A DNA stretch of 64,000 nucleotides from an uncultured Lachnospiraceae bacterium (GTDB taxonomy: Bacteria > Bacillota > Clostridia > Lachnospirales > Lachnospiraceae), in assembly GCA_902781455.1 (NCBI GenBank), contig CACZJF010000002.1:94985-158984 (forward strand), given 5' to 3'. The notes below the pieces were generated by a model. It searched no databases. It worked only from the letters and a program-made list of their open reading frames with translations, and had not been told where the DNA came from. Below are positions 38,047-47,677 of the stretch, in pieces (position 1 is the stretch's first letter; each line of letters opens with the position of its first letter). The translations under genes and the position numbers were made by a program.

Positions 38047-39210
38047 ATGGAAGACGAAAAACGGATACTGATCGGAATACAGATGTCTGCGGATGGTGCT
38101 CAGATTACCTGGTACAACAGTACGCTGACGGAACCCCAGACACTGTCCTTGCCCGGAGAAGGGGAGGACGGTCTGATGAGTGTGCCTTCGGAAGCCTGGA
38201 AGGGAGCAATGCGGGGCGGAAGGTTCGGCACGCAGGCACTGACACGCTTTCTCGCCGGAATGATTGACACGGTTCCGGGCGAGAAACAGATCAAGGACCT
38301 CAGGATTGCCATCACGGTGCCTTCCCTGACACAGAGCCTCGGAGACCATCTGGTCGCGGCGCTGGAGAGCCTGGGAGCAGAGCGGAAAAACATCTTCCTG
38401 CAGGACTGGAGGACAAGTTTCTACTACTATGTGATCAGCATGCGCAGGGAGCTGTGGAGCGGCGATGTCGCATTCCTCCGGGTGAAGAATCAGCAGATGG
38501 TCGGGAGCATCCTCCACATAGACCGCTCCGTGAAGCCGGCGGTTGTGACGATCGATGAGATCGCCTCAGCCGATGTCAGCGAGCGCGCGCGGGGAGGCAT
38601 GAACGACGAGGACTGGGACCGTGAGCGGGACCGCCGTCTGTATGAACTGCTGGGCAAACTGTTTGAGCGCCGCAATGTCACCACAAGCTATCTCTACGGA
38701 AATTACTTTGACAGAAGCTGGGCGCAGAGATCTTTTCAGTATCTGACATTCCGCAGACACGCGTTCCAGGGCCAGAACCTGTTCTCAAAGGGTGCCTGCT
38801 ACTGCGTCATGGCCAGACTTGGCTATGTGAAGATGCCGGATCTTCTGTTCATGGGCGTAGACCAGATCAGTGAAGACATCGGTATCCGCATCAGGGTACG
38901 CGGGAAGGAGCAGTATCAGGTCCTGATTCCCGCCGGACTGAACTGGTATGAGGCACATTGCCAGATTGACATGATCCCCGACGCAGAGAAGAGCGTGACG
39001 ATCCTGACCACTCCCGCTGACGGCGGCGAGACCGTGGGGCATGTACTGAGGCTTGATCATTTTCCGGAGCGGGAGAACCGCGCGACCCGCCTGCGCATGA
39101 CCATCTATTTCACAAGCCGCAACCGCTGTGAGATAGAGGTGGAGGATCTTGGGTTCGGCGGCTTCTATCAGCCGACGGGAAGAGTCTGGAAGAGACAGGT
39201 GATCCTATGA
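38047..39210 (+). CDS. DUF5716-like protein with Hsp70/actin-like features
   Basis: A 387-residue soluble protein, probably DUF5716 (recalled, not searched). The N-terminus RILIGIQMSADGAQITWYN resembles the phosphate-1 strand pair of actin/Hsp70 ATPases. DLRIAITVPSL followed by a helix and ERKNIFLQDWRTSFYYYV resembles the region where Hsp70 reads VPA and then an ExxAA-type helix, and FSKGACYCVMARLG matches the place of the Hsp70 GAA segment. The last 120 residues are beta-rich and could stand for a substrate-binding sandwich. Classic glycine-rich phosphate loops are weak, so ATP use is uncertain. It shares 4 bases with the following gene. Confidence 0.7.
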   Translation: MEDEKRILIGIQMSADGAQITWYNSTLTEPQTLSLPGEGEDGLMSVPSEAWKGAMRGGRFGTQALTRFLAGMIDTVPGEKQIKDLRIAITVPSLTQSLGDHLVAALESLGAERKNIFLQDWRTSFYYYVISMRRELWSGDVAFLRVKNQQMVGSILHIDRSVKPAVVTIDEIASADVSERARGGMNDEDWDRERDRRLYELLGKLFERRNVTTSYLYGNYFDRSWAQRSFQYLTFRRHAFQGQNLFSKGACYCVMARLGYVKMPDLLFMGVDQISEDIGIRIRVRGKEQYQVLIPAGLNWYEAHCQIDMIPDAEKSVTILTTPADGGETVGHVLRLDHFPERENRATRLRMTIYFTSRNRCEIEVEDLGFGGFYQPTGRVWKRQVIL

Positions 39211-40004
39211 GTTTTGATCTGTGCAGCACGAAGATTGCGGAACGGCCGTTCTACATAGGAAGCATCGGGACCCGGATCTATTCCCTTGAGGAACTGTGCT
39301 TCTTTCTGTATCATAATCTCTGCCTGATCGATGACAACGTGGCATCGATGGCTCTGGTGGAATGGGTGAGAGAGGATCTCGGCCTGAAGAATCTGGCAAA
39401 GAAGCTGTCTGACGCGCTGGAGCGTCCGGACAAGGATGTCAGCTATTTTGTCCTGCCTGTCTTTCAGGAGGCAGGATATCTTCCTGTCGGAGAATCCAGA
39501 CGGGTGAGAGAAGAACTGACCAGGGTGCAGGTCCAGCCCCAGGAGCAGCGGCTGAAGACGCGCGCGGACTATCTGCTGAAGGGCGGTCGACTCCAGGCTG
39601 CCGCGCTGATCTACAGGGACATTCTGGAAAACCGCAGCGAGGGCATGCTGAGCGCGGCGTTCTACGCGTCGGTCTGGAACAACCTCGGCTGCGCGCTGGC
39701 CAGACAGTTCTGTTTCCAGGAAGCGGCGGACGCGTTCCTGAACGGGTGGAAGTCCTTTCAGACAAGAGAGCTGATGCGCAAATATGTCAGCACGCTTCCT
39801 CTGTTCCTGTCGGATGAGGAGTACCGGCGGACACTGGAGGAGTTCGGCGCGGATCATGTGCTGACCGGAAAGATCCAGGAGTACAACGCCGCCGCCGCGA
39901 AAAAGGTGAAGGAGCGGCTGTCCGCGCAGAGCCGGCCGGAGAAGGACAGTGTGGCCGAGCTGGAAGAACTGAAGGATGAATACCGGCGAAGTACGGTAAG
40001 CTGA
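39207..40004 (+). CDS. TPR-like helical protein coupled to the Hsp70-like gene
   Basis: A 265-residue soluble protein starting at an ATGA overlap. Residues 115-205 form what look like two to three TPR-type helical hairpins (ADYLLKGGRLQAAALIYRDI, then WNNLGCALARQFCFQEAADA). The first 100 residues, including GSIGTRIYSLEELCFFLYHN, are helical with a conserved look that I have no name for. The end is charged and probably coiled. Its coupling to the Hsp70-like gene suggests a co-chaperone or adaptor role; this is inference. Confidence 0.65.
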   Translation: MSFDLCSTKIAERPFYIGSIGTRIYSLEELCFFLYHNLCLIDDNVASMALVEWVREDLGLKNLAKKLSDALERPDKDVSYFVLPVFQEAGYLPVGESRRVREELTRVQVQPQEQRLKTRADYLLKGGRLQAAALIYRDILENRSEGMLSAAFYASVWNNLGCALARQFCFQEAADAFLNGWKSFQTRELMRKYVSTLPLFLSDEEYRRTLEEFGADHVLTGKIQEYNAAAAKKVKERLSAQSRPEKDSVAELEELKDEYRRSTVS

Positions 40005-40050
40005 ACGATAGAAACAATAGCAGGTATCAGATATAAGAATAGGTTGATAG

Positions 40051-41508
40051 ATGAGGAAAGAGACAGGGATATTTGACGCAGGAGAGATCCTGGATGAGCC
40101 TCGTGAGGAATGCGGGGTTTTTGGCATGTATGACTTCTCCGGGCAGGAGAATGCGGCGACGACGATCTATTACGGTCTGCTGGCTTTGCAGCACAGGGGA
40201 CAGGAAAGCTGCGGAATCGCGGTGAGCGATACGTCCGGCCCGAAGGGGAGGGTCCAGAGCCGCAAGGGGATGGGCCTTGTGAATGAGAATTTCGGGGAAA
40301 ATGACCTGGATTCCCTTCACGGCGACATCGGTGTCGGCCACGTCCGCTATTCGACAGCCGGCGCGAGCACGATCGAGAACGCGCAGCCTTTGGTGCTTCA
40401 TTATATCAAGGGCACGCTCGCCATGGCGCACAACGGAAACCTGGTGAATTCACCGGAGCTGATGCGGGATCTGTCGCGCACAGGCGCGATCTTCCAGACG
40501 ACCACGGACTCCGAGCTGATTGCGTATGAGATTGCCCGGGCACGCATCAACACCGGATCGGTCGAGGAAGCCGTATCGAAGGCAATGGACCGGCTGAAGG
40601 GTTCCTATTCCCTGGTGATCATGAGCCCGAGAAAGCTGATCGGCGCAAGAGATCCTTTCGGGTTCCGGCCTCTGTGCATCGGCAGAAGAGGAAAAGCGTG
40701 GTTCCTGGCATCCGAATCCTGCGCCCTGGATACCATCGACGCAGAGTTCGTCCGGGATGTGGAACCCGGAGAGATCGTCACGATCAGTCCCAGATTCGGA
40801 ATCCATTCCGACAGGAGCCATTGTATCCGCCCGTGCAAAACCGCCCGGTGCATCTTCGAATATATCTATTTCGGAAGAGCAGATTCGGTGATTGACAAGA
40901 TTCCGGTCTACAGCTCCAGACTGCTCGCGGGACGGTTCCTTGCCAAGGACAGTCCGGTGGATGCCGACCTTGTCATCGGCGTACCGGAATCCGGAAGCGC
41001 CGCCGCGCTGGGCTTCAGCATGGAGAGCGGGATCCCCTATGGACAGGGGTTCGTCAAGAACGGATATGTGGGAAGAACCTTTATCAAGCCGGGGCAGCAG
41101 AGCCGGGAGTCCGCTGTCCGGGTCAAGCTGAACCCTCTCCGGCCGGCAGTGGAAGGAAAACGTGTTGTCATGATCGATGACTCGATCGTGCGGGGTACCA
41201 CCAGCGACCGGATTGTCAGGATGCTGCGGGAAGCCGGGGCAAAAGAGGTTCATATGCGGGTCAGTTCGCCTCCGTTCCTCTATCCGTGCTACTTCGGAAC
41301 AGACATCCCAAGCAGTGAGCAGCTGCTTGCCTACAACAGGTCTCTGGAGGAGGTAAGGCAGATCATCGGAGCGGACAGTCTTGCGTATCTGAGGATGGAA
41401 AGGCTGGCTGAGATTGCGGACGGCATTCCGATCTGTACCGGCTGCTTCAACGGCGAATACCCGATCGATCCGCCGGAAGAGGACATACGCGGATCGTATG
41501 AACCCTGA
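40051..41508 (+). CDS. purF: Amidophosphoribosyltransferase
   Basis: First committed enzyme of purine synthesis, 485 residues, transferring glutamine amide nitrogen to PRPP. The nucleophile Cys is at residue 21 (REECGVFGMYD), so a 20-residue propeptide would be removed as in Bacillus. The PRPP-binding site is VVMIDDSIVRGTTS. Cys residues at the places of the Bacillus iron-sulfur ligands are visible (in CKTARCIFEYIYF, CYFGTD and CTGCFNGEYP), pointing to a 4Fe-4S protein. The ribosome site is weak. It is followed by purB and purA, but no purine riboswitch is seen in the 46 bases upstream. Confidence 0.95.
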   Translation: MRKETGIFDAGEILDEPREECGVFGMYDFSGQENAATTIYYGLLALQHRGQESCGIAVSDTSGPKGRVQSRKGMGLVNENFGENDLDSLHGDIGVGHVRYSTAGASTIENAQPLVLHYIKGTLAMAHNGNLVNSPELMRDLSRTGAIFQTTTDSELIAYEIARARINTGSVEEAVSKAMDRLKGSYSLVIMSPRKLIGARDPFGFRPLCIGRRGKAWFLASESCALDTIDAEFVRDVEPGEIVTISPRFGIHSDRSHCIRPCKTARCIFEYIYFGRADSVIDKIPVYSSRLLAGRFLAKDSPVDADLVIGVPESGSAAALGFSMESGIPYGQGFVKNGYVGRTFIKPGQQSRESAVRVKLNPLRPAVEGKRVVMIDDSIVRGTTSDRIVRMLREAGAKEVHMRVSSPPFLYPCYFGTDIPSSEQLLAYNRSLEEVRQIIGADSLAYLRMERLAEIADGIPICTGCFNGEYPIDPPEEDIRGSYEP

Positions 41509-41606
41509 AGATAAGGCAGGAGCCAGAATATTTCGCCGCGCGGATTTCCTCTGATTGATTCACTTAAGGAGCGCGAAACAGCAAATTGACCGAAGGAGCA
41601 GCCTGT

Positions 41607-43040
41607 ATGAATTATGACGGTTACATCAGTCCGCTTTCACAGCGGTACGCATCGAAGGAGATGCAGTATCTGTTTTCTCCGAACAAGAAGTTCCGGACCT
41701 GGAGAAGTCTCTGGATTGCTCTGGCCGAGACCGAGAAAGAACTCGGCCTGCCGATTACCCAGGAGCAGATCGACGAGCTGAAGGCACACCGGGACGACAT
41801 CAATTATGAAGAGGCAGCCGAGAGAGAGAAGCTTGTGCGGCATGATGTCATGAGCCATGTCTATGCCTACGGCCTGCAGTGCCCGAAGGCGAAGGGCATC
41901 ATCCATCTCGGCGCGACCAGCTGCTATGTTGGAGACAACACGGACATTATCATCATGCGCGACGCGCTTGTCCTGGTCCGCAGCAAGCTGGTCAATGTGA
42001 TCGCTTATCTGGCTGCCTTCGCCCAAAAGTATAAAGACCTGCCGACGCTCGCATTTACCCATTTCCAGCCGGCACAGCCGACTACGGTCGGAAAGCGCGC
42101 GACATTGTGGATCAATGAATTCATGATGGACCTGGAGGACCTGGAATACTTGCTGGGATCCTTGAAGCTGCTTGGCTCCAAGGGCACCACGGGAACCCAG
42201 GCGTCCTTCCTGGAGCTGTTTGACGGCGACCAGGAAAAGGTGGACAGGATCGACCCGATGATTGCGCAGAAGATGGGATTTGAGAAGTGCTATCCGGTAT
42301 CGGGACAGACGTATTCGCGCAAGGTTGACGCACGGGTCATGAATGTGATCGCGCAGATTGCCTGCAGCGCCCATAAGATGTCCAATGACATCCGCCTGCT
42401 TCAGCATCTCAAGGAAGTGGAAGAGCCCTTTGAGAAGAACCAGATCGGTTCCAGTGCCATGGCCTACAAGCGCAATCCGATGCGAAGCGAACGGATCGCT
42501 TCCCTGGCGCGCTATGTCATGACAGACGCGATGAATCCGGCCATTACGAGTTCGGTGCAGTGGTTTGAGCGGACCCTGGACGATTCCGCCAACAAGCGGC
42601 TGGCCATCGCGGAGGGATTTCTGGCGATCGACGGGATTCTGGATCTGTGCATCAATGTCACGGACGGCCTGAAGGTCTACCCGAAGGTGATTGACCGTCA
42701 CCTGCGCGCGGAGCTCCCCTTCATGGCGACAGAGAATATTATGATGGACGCTGTGAAGGCCGGCGCGGACAGGCAGGAAATGCATGAGAAGATCCGGACG
42801 CTCTCGATGGAAGCGGGAAGACGTGTCAAGGAAGAAGGGCAGGAGAACAACCTGCTCGACCTGATCGCCGCGGATCCGGCATTTCCGCAGACCAGGGAAG
42901 AACTGGAGCAGTCCATGGAACCGTCGAGATATGTTGGTTGCGCACCGCGCCAGGTCGAGAAGTATCTGGAGGAAGAGGTGAAGCCGGTTCTGGACGCGCA
43001 CAGGGACGCGCTTGGGCTGACAGCGGAGATATCCGTGTAA
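41607..43040 (+). CDS. purB: Adenylosuccinate lyase
   Basis: Enzyme of 477 residues that cleaves SAICAR and adenylosuccinate in purine synthesis. The fumarase-superfamily signature GSSAMAYKRNPMRSE holds the flexible catalytic loop, and HDVMSHVYAYG and GTTGTQASFLELF are other conserved segments. The ATG at 41607 follows GAAGGAG and is preferred to an in-frame ACCGAAGG-preceded codon seven residues earlier. The length is slightly above that of short bacterial forms and matches the eukaryote-like group of PurB found in many Clostridia. purA follows after 75 bases. Confidence 0.94.
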   Translation: MNYDGYISPLSQRYASKEMQYLFSPNKKFRTWRSLWIALAETEKELGLPITQEQIDELKAHRDDINYEEAAEREKLVRHDVMSHVYAYGLQCPKAKGIIHLGATSCYVGDNTDIIIMRDALVLVRSKLVNVIAYLAAFAQKYKDLPTLAFTHFQPAQPTTVGKRATLWINEFMMDLEDLEYLLGSLKLLGSKGTTGTQASFLELFDGDQEKVDRIDPMIAQKMGFEKCYPVSGQTYSRKVDARVMNVIAQIACSAHKMSNDIRLLQHLKEVEEPFEKNQIGSSAMAYKRNPMRSERIASLARYVMTDAMNPAITSSVQWFERTLDDSANKRLAIAEGFLAIDGILDLCINVTDGLKVYPKVIDRHLRAELPFMATENIMMDAVKAGADRQEMHEKIRTLSMEAGRRVKEEGQENNLLDLIAADPAFPQTREELEQSMEPSRYVGCAPRQVEKYLEEEVKPVLDAHRDALGLTAEISV

Positions 43041-43115
43041 ACACAGGAAAGAATCAGGAAGCCCTGCGATAAAAGGGCAGATGACAGAGATTTGAGTAGT
43101 AGGAAGGAGTCAGGA

Positions 43116-44414
43116 ATGGTACAGGCAGTAGTAGGCGCCAACTGGGGCGATGAGGGAAAAGGAAAAATCGTTGACACACTCGCGGACCGCGCGGATATCG
43201 TCGTCCGCTATCAGGGCGGCGCGAACGCAGGTCATACGATCGTGAACAAATACGGAAAGTTTGCGCTGCATACCCTTCCGAGCGGTGTGTGCCATCCCGC
43301 ATGCATCAATGTGCTTGGCAACGGCGTCGCGCTGAATATTCCGCTTGTCATCAAGGAAATCAAGGAACTGGAAGAGCGAGGCGTGCCGAAGCCGCAGGTC
43401 CTGATCTCAGACCGCGCGCAGATCGTCATGAGCTATCACATCAGTTTTGATGCCTATGAGGAGGAGCGGCTGGGCGGAAAGTCCTTCGGATCGACAAAGT
43501 CAGGGATCGCGCCGTTCTTCTCCGACAAGTACGCCAAGATCGGCTTTCAGGTCTGCGAACTGTTCGACGATGAGATCCTTCAGGAGAAGATTCAGAGAGT
43601 CTGCGTGCTGAAGAATGTCCTTCTCGAGCACCTGTACCACAAACCGCTTCTTCAGGAAGAGGCTCTGATGGAAGAGGTACATACTTATCGCGATATGGTC
43701 AGGCCTTATGTCACGGACACGGCCTCCTTCCTGCAGCGCGCGATCGCGGAAGGAAAGCAGATACTTCTGGAAGGACAGCTCGGGACCATGAAGGATCCCG
43801 ATCACGGCATCTATCCGATGGTGACATCCTCTCCGACACTGGCCGGCTATGGCGCGATCGGCGCAGGAATCGCGCCATACGCGATTGAAAAGATCGTTAC
43901 GGTGACCAAAGCCTATTCTTCCGCGGTCGGCGCGGGCGAGTTCGTTTCAGAGATCTTTGGAGATGAGGCAGAAGAGCTGCGGCAGCGCGGCGGAGACGGC
44001 GGCGAATACGGCGCGACGACAGGCCGGCCCAGAAGAGTCGGCTGGTACGATGCCGTCGCATCGCGCTATGGCTGCAGGCTGCAGGGGGCAACGGACGTCG
44101 CCCTTACCGTTGTCGACGCGCTCGGGTATCTGGATCAGATTCCGGTCTGCACAGAGTATGAGATCAATGGCGTGCGGACAAAGGAATTCCCGACCACGCC
44201 CGGACTGAAGAAGGCAAAGCCTGTGTGGACGGTTCTTGATGGCTGGAAATGCGACATCCGCGGCATCCGGACTTATGAGGAGCTGCCGGAGAACTGCAGA
44301 AAGTATGTGGAATTCATCGAGGAACAGATCGGATTCCCCATCACCATGGTTTCCAACGGCCCAGGCAGGGAAGATATCATCTACAGAAATTCCGGGTATG
44401 TGAAGGAGGGCTGA
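43116..44414 (+). CDS. purA: Adenylosuccinate synthetase
   Basis: GTP-dependent ligase of 432 residues that joins IMP and aspartate. The N-terminal P-loop is NWGDEGKGKIVD, and QGGANAGHT follows. The C-terminal region contains TTGRPRRVGWYD, as in all PurA enzymes. ATG 43116 is chosen over a codon eight residues earlier because AAGGAG lies 6 bases upstream. Together with purB just before it, this gives the complete IMP-to-AMP branch in one place. Confidence 0.95.
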   Translation: MVQAVVGANWGDEGKGKIVDTLADRADIVVRYQGGANAGHTIVNKYGKFALHTLPSGVCHPACINVLGNGVALNIPLVIKEIKELEERGVPKPQVLISDRAQIVMSYHISFDAYEEERLGGKSFGSTKSGIAPFFSDKYAKIGFQVCELFDDEILQEKIQRVCVLKNVLLEHLYHKPLLQEEALMEEVHTYRDMVRPYVTDTASFLQRAIAEGKQILLEGQLGTMKDPDHGIYPMVTSSPTLAGYGAIGAGIAPYAIEKIVTVTKAYSSAVGAGEFVSEIFGDEAEELRQRGGDGGEYGATTGRPRRVGWYDAVASRYGCRLQGATDVALTVVDALGYLDQIPVCTEYEINGVRTKEFPTTPGLKKAKPVWTVLDGWKCDIRGIRTYEELPENCRKYVEFIEEQIGFPITMVSNGPGREDIIYRNSGYVKEG

Positions 44415-44416
44415 GC

Positions 44417-45535
44417 ATGGCGGTACTGCTGCTTTCGGCTGCGGCTCTGGTGGTTCAGCTGTTCCTGTTTCTGTGCGTCGGATCCATCGTCATGAAGATC
44501 CGCGGCAGACAGGTGTATTCGCTGAGCCAGGCAGCGCTTCTGGGATATTTTGTCTGGTTTGGGCTGTTTGAGGCAGTCTGTCTGATCTGCGAGATCAGTC
44601 TGCTTCCGCTCAGGACACTTTCTCTGATTATGGCTGCAGCTGCAGGGGCGGCGATTCTGCTGGGGCTTTACACCGGATACCGCAGCTGGATCGAGGCGAT
44701 GAATTCCCTGCGCTACCGGCTGAGCCTGCACGGCATCACGTTCATACTCCTGCTCGTGGCGCTGGCGGCCTCTGTTGCGTTTGTCATCCTGTACGCGGAC
44801 GCTTCCGCGGACTCAGGCTGGTATGTAGGGGAAGCGTCCACTGCGCTGGCGACAGATACCATCGGACGATTTGATCCCTCTACCGGGACGGCAACGTTTC
44901 TGTTCCAGGCGAGATACGCCCTGAACTGTTTCCCATATCACAATGCTGTCATCTGCGCGCTTCTGCGCGGTCTTCCGGTCATCGTACAGGCCCGGAGCGT
45001 CATGAGCGCCATCAATATGATTATGAGCTTCCTGGCTGTATACGCGCTGGGACTTTCTCTGTTCCCGGACGAGGAGGAAAAGAAAGAGAAGATCCGGTCC
45101 ATCAGAAACCGCCCGGGCAGTTACAGCCGCAGACGGGCAGATCTGTTTGTCATGATGGTATTTGCCATCAATCTGCTTTCTTCCACGATCTACATGCCGG
45201 GCGTCTTTTTGTATATGCGCACTTATGAAGGAAAAGCGCTGATCGTTAACGTGGTGATCCCTGCGGTGCTGGCTGTCGGTGTCAGAATGTGGCATGAGAT
45301 GGAAGAGGATTCGATGCGGAACCTTTTCTGGATTCTGGCTGCAGCTGTGTGTTTCTCCGCGAGCAGCATCATGGCACTGATTCTCAGCCTGATGATTGCG
45401 CTTCCCCTGATTGCGGTCAGAGGCGCATGGAACCGGCTGGTTCCTCTGATCTGTGCGTGCAGCCCGGTGCTGGCCTGGGGAGTTGTGTATTATCTGATCC
45501 AGCACGGGATGATCGTACTTCGGACATGGAGGTAA
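44417..45535 (+). CDS. Polytopic membrane protein, DUF6077-like, N-terminal part
   Basis: A 372-residue membrane protein with about eight to nine hydrophobic segments. It starts two bases after purA behind AAGGAGG. It resembles the N-terminal half of large glycosyltransferase-like or DUF6077-type membrane proteins (recalled). The frame ends abruptly after VYYLIQHGMIVLRTWR, and the next gene continues with further helices in another frame 4 bases later. In the second frame the sequence stays open through the stop region (reading GHGGKDMSG), so the two may be pieces of one gene after a frameshift, or a natural two-gene split. Confidence 0.65.
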   Translation: MAVLLLSAAALVVQLFLFLCVGSIVMKIRGRQVYSLSQAALLGYFVWFGLFEAVCLICEISLLPLRTLSLIMAAAAGAAILLGLYTGYRSWIEAMNSLRYRLSLHGITFILLLVALAASVAFVILYADASADSGWYVGEASTALATDTIGRFDPSTGTATFLFQARYALNCFPYHNAVICALLRGLPVIVQARSVMSAINMIMSFLAVYALGLSLFPDEEEKKEKIRSIRNRPGSYSRRRADLFVMMVFAINLLSSTIYMPGVFLYMRTYEGKALIVNVVIPAVLAVGVRMWHEMEEDSMRNLFWILAAAVCFSASSIMALILSLMIALPLIAVRGAWNRLVPLICACSPVLAWGVVYYLIQHGMIVLRTWR

Positions 45536-45539
45536 AGAT

Positions 45540-46559
45540 ATGTCAGGGATTACACTGAAAGAATACGGCCTGACCTTTGTGTGGGCCTGTCTGAAAGAAT
45601 ATCTTGGCGCCTCCTGGCCGTTTGCCCTGCTCTTTGCCGTGGGAATCGCGGCCGCGATCCTGCTTCCGCATGTCAGGCGGAAGAAAGAGGCAGAACTTGA
45701 GATCGTTGACGCGAAAGAATATGTTCCCGGCACATATGAGGACAGCCCGGGCCCGGATACGTCCGCGGCAGCGTGGATGTTCCTGAGCGTCGTGATCTTC
45801 TGCGCGCTTACGGTCATGAATCCGTTCCTGGTCCGCATCCTGATTCCAAAGCTGGGAATGACCACGGTATACTACCGGTTTTTCTGGATTCTCCCCATCA
45901 CGTTCGGGGCGGCCGCCTGGCTGGCCAGAGCAGTGGGATCTCTGAGAAGAAAGACCTTTCAGGCAGTCCTGTTTGCCCTGATCTGTGCGGGACTTGCATT
46001 TCTGATTCCGCTGAATCCGGGAATCGCGAACCTGCGCATCCCTACCAATGTCTATAAGGTAGACGGCGCGGTGCCGGTGCTGTGTGATTCGATTCATAAG
46101 GACTTTGAGCAGACGGACGCTTATAAAAAAGCAGTGGAGAAGCTGTCACAGACAACGGACCGGACTTCGAAAAAGTGGCTCAAGCGGAAGGGAAAACAGT
46201 ATCCGCTGTGCGTGTTCCCGTATGGGATCGAATTTGCCGTACGCCAGTATGATCCCACGATCCGGCTGCTGTTCAACCGGAATCTGAGGCTGTTCTATGA
46301 GGGAAATACTTCAACCGGGATCTCCTATAACGAGAAGCATAAGCGTTATATGAGAAGAAAGCATATCCTGGATGCCATGTACGGAAGAGATCCTGATCTT
46401 ACGGAAGAGTCTTTCCGGAAAGCAATGAAGAAAACCAAAACACAATATCTGATCGTGGAGGAGCATCTGGCAAACGGAGATTTTCTGGTCCGCAGCGGCT
46501 GCACGCAGATCGGTGTCACAGCCGGATACACGATTTTCCGGTACGATCAGAACCTCTGA
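45540..46559 (+). CDS. Membrane protein, probable second half of the preceding protein
   Basis: A 339-residue protein with about five hydrophobic segments in its first half and a soluble C-terminal part of 160 residues (KKWLKRKGKQYPLCVFPYG, then KTQYLIVEEHLANGDFL). That tail resembles the extracytoplasmic end of large polytopic surface-glycan proteins. TGGAGGT sits 6 bases before the ATG, a good ribosome site that argues for real independent initiation. The mirror view is that it is the frameshifted continuation of the gene before it. No function can be named. It converges with a minus-strand gene 18 bases beyond the stop. Confidence 0.65.
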   Translation: MSGITLKEYGLTFVWACLKEYLGASWPFALLFAVGIAAAILLPHVRRKKEAELEIVDAKEYVPGTYEDSPGPDTSAAAWMFLSVVIFCALTVMNPFLVRILIPKLGMTTVYYRFFWILPITFGAAAWLARAVGSLRRKTFQAVLFALICAGLAFLIPLNPGIANLRIPTNVYKVDGAVPVLCDSIHKDFEQTDAYKKAVEKLSQTTDRTSKKWLKRKGKQYPLCVFPYGIEFAVRQYDPTIRLLFNRNLRLFYEGNTSTGISYNEKHKRYMRRKHILDAMYGRDPDLTEESFRKAMKKTKTQYLIVEEHLANGDFLVRSGCTQIGVTAGYTIFRYDQNL

Positions 46560-46577
46560 TCCGTGTTTTCTTTCCGA

Positions 46578-46859
46578 TCAATGCTTCTCATCAGAGGAAG
46601 CGTCCGGTCCTGATTTAAGATCCGGCATGCGGCCTTCCCGGATCGCCTGGTCGATCTCATCGGTCGCGGGTTTGCCGGAAACAATCCTTGCGACGAGAAG
46701 GATGGCATAGATCAGTACCGGAACAACGACTGACAGGACCAGCAGGGCTGTCAGCAATTCTTTCGTGCCGCCGAGAACGGCAGTCAGGAAGGTGGCAATC
46801 CAGATACCGGCCGTGAGGATGACACCGGCCATTGCCATAACGCGTTTGAGCTTGTCCAT
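46578..46859 (-). CDS. Small two-helix membrane protein
   Basis: A 93-residue protein with two membrane segments (about residues 7-30 and 42-62) and a short acidic tail. The start at 46859 is chosen because GAGGTG lies 4 bases before it and the longer frame begins with non-membrane, odd sequence. I do not recognise the family. It lies on the opposite strand between the membrane pair and the SEC-C gene, and its upstream region is shared with the SEC-C promoter. Confidence 0.7.
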   Translation of the reverse strand: MDKLKRVMAMAGVILTAGIWIATFLTAVLGGTKELLTALLVLSVVVPVLIYAILLVARIVSGKPATDEIDQAIREGRMPDLKSGPDASSDEKH

Positions 46860-46960
46860 AAGCACCTCTTTTCCCGGAGGGTGAGAACCTTCCGTACGGA
46901 AACGATGAAAAGACGATAAAAACAGGTATAGTTTACCATACATCCTGTGTTTCGGCAGTC

Positions 46961-46989
46961 TTGAATCAGGACAGAAGATAAGTTATACT
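46961..46989 (+). promoter_or_regulatory. Promoter of the SEC-C gene
   Basis: TTGAAT (46961-46966) and TATACT (46984-46989) are spaced by 17 bases, a good SigA-type promoter 45 bases before the ATG at 47034. Confidence 0.65.
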
Positions 46990-47033
46990 GGTTCGGTTGA
47001 AAATACAAAAAAACAGATACGAGGTAATATAAA

Positions 47034-47597
47034 ATGGCTTTACTGGAGACATGGAGAGAGCAGGCATACAATGCCCAGACAGACAAGAAGCAGATGCAGG
47101 CTTTCTGGGATGAGTATTTCAAGAAAGAGCAGGCGATCTATGAGCAGCTGCTGGATGATCCCGACACGGAGGTGAAGGGGACGGTCAAAGAACTTGCTGA
47201 AAAGTACGGAATCGACATTATGACGATGACCGGATTCCTGGACGGGATCAATGATTCCCTGAAAGAGAAGAATCCGATTGAAACGATGGAAGAGGACACG
47301 ATGGTCTCTCTCGCGTTCGACAAGGAAAAGCTCTACAAGAACATGGTCGACGCAAAGGCACACTGGCTGTACGGGCTGTCCCAGTGGCAGACGATCTTTG
47401 ACGAAGAGACACTGAAGCGTTTCTATCTCGAAGCAAAGAAGATGAACACCATCGTCAAACCAAAGAAGATCGGCCGCAATGACCCGTGTCCGTGCGGAAG
47501 CGGAAAGAAATACAAGAAGTGCCACGGCATGACGAAGGAGCTGGAAGAGGAACTGCAGAAGATGCTCGCACAGGCAGCCGGGGACGAGGAACAGTAA
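47034..47597 (+). CDS. SEC-C metal-binding domain protein
   Basis: A 187-residue soluble protein. The last 30 residues hold a SEC-C zinc motif ([19 protein letters not shown]), the same kind of module that ends SecA. The first 150 residues are helical and acidic, without recognisable catalytic motifs. SEC-C proteins of this type are common in Clostridia, and their role (often guessed to be binding to SecA partners or ribosomes) is unknown. It has its own promoter and a GAGGTAATATAAA ribosome region. Confidence 0.82.
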   Translation: MALLETWREQAYNAQTDKKQMQAFWDEYFKKEQAIYEQLLDDPDTEVKGTVKELAEKYGIDIMTMTGFLDGINDSLKEKNPIETMEEDTMVSLAFDKEKLYKNMVDAKAHWLYGLSQWQTIFDEETLKRFYLEAKKMNTIVKPKKIGRNDPCPCGSGKKYKKCHGMTKELEEELQKMLAQAAGDEEQ

Positions 47598-47677
47598 TCT
47601 GTACGATCATCATGACAGGAGAAACAGCCGGGAGAAGCAGCTGGTTTCCCGGCTGAAAGGGAAGGAAGGAGAAGTCT

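Noticed and set aside
40005-40050. Purine riboswitch before purF
   Set aside because: The gap is only 46 bases and lacks the conserved core, which is too short for an aptamer plus expression platform.
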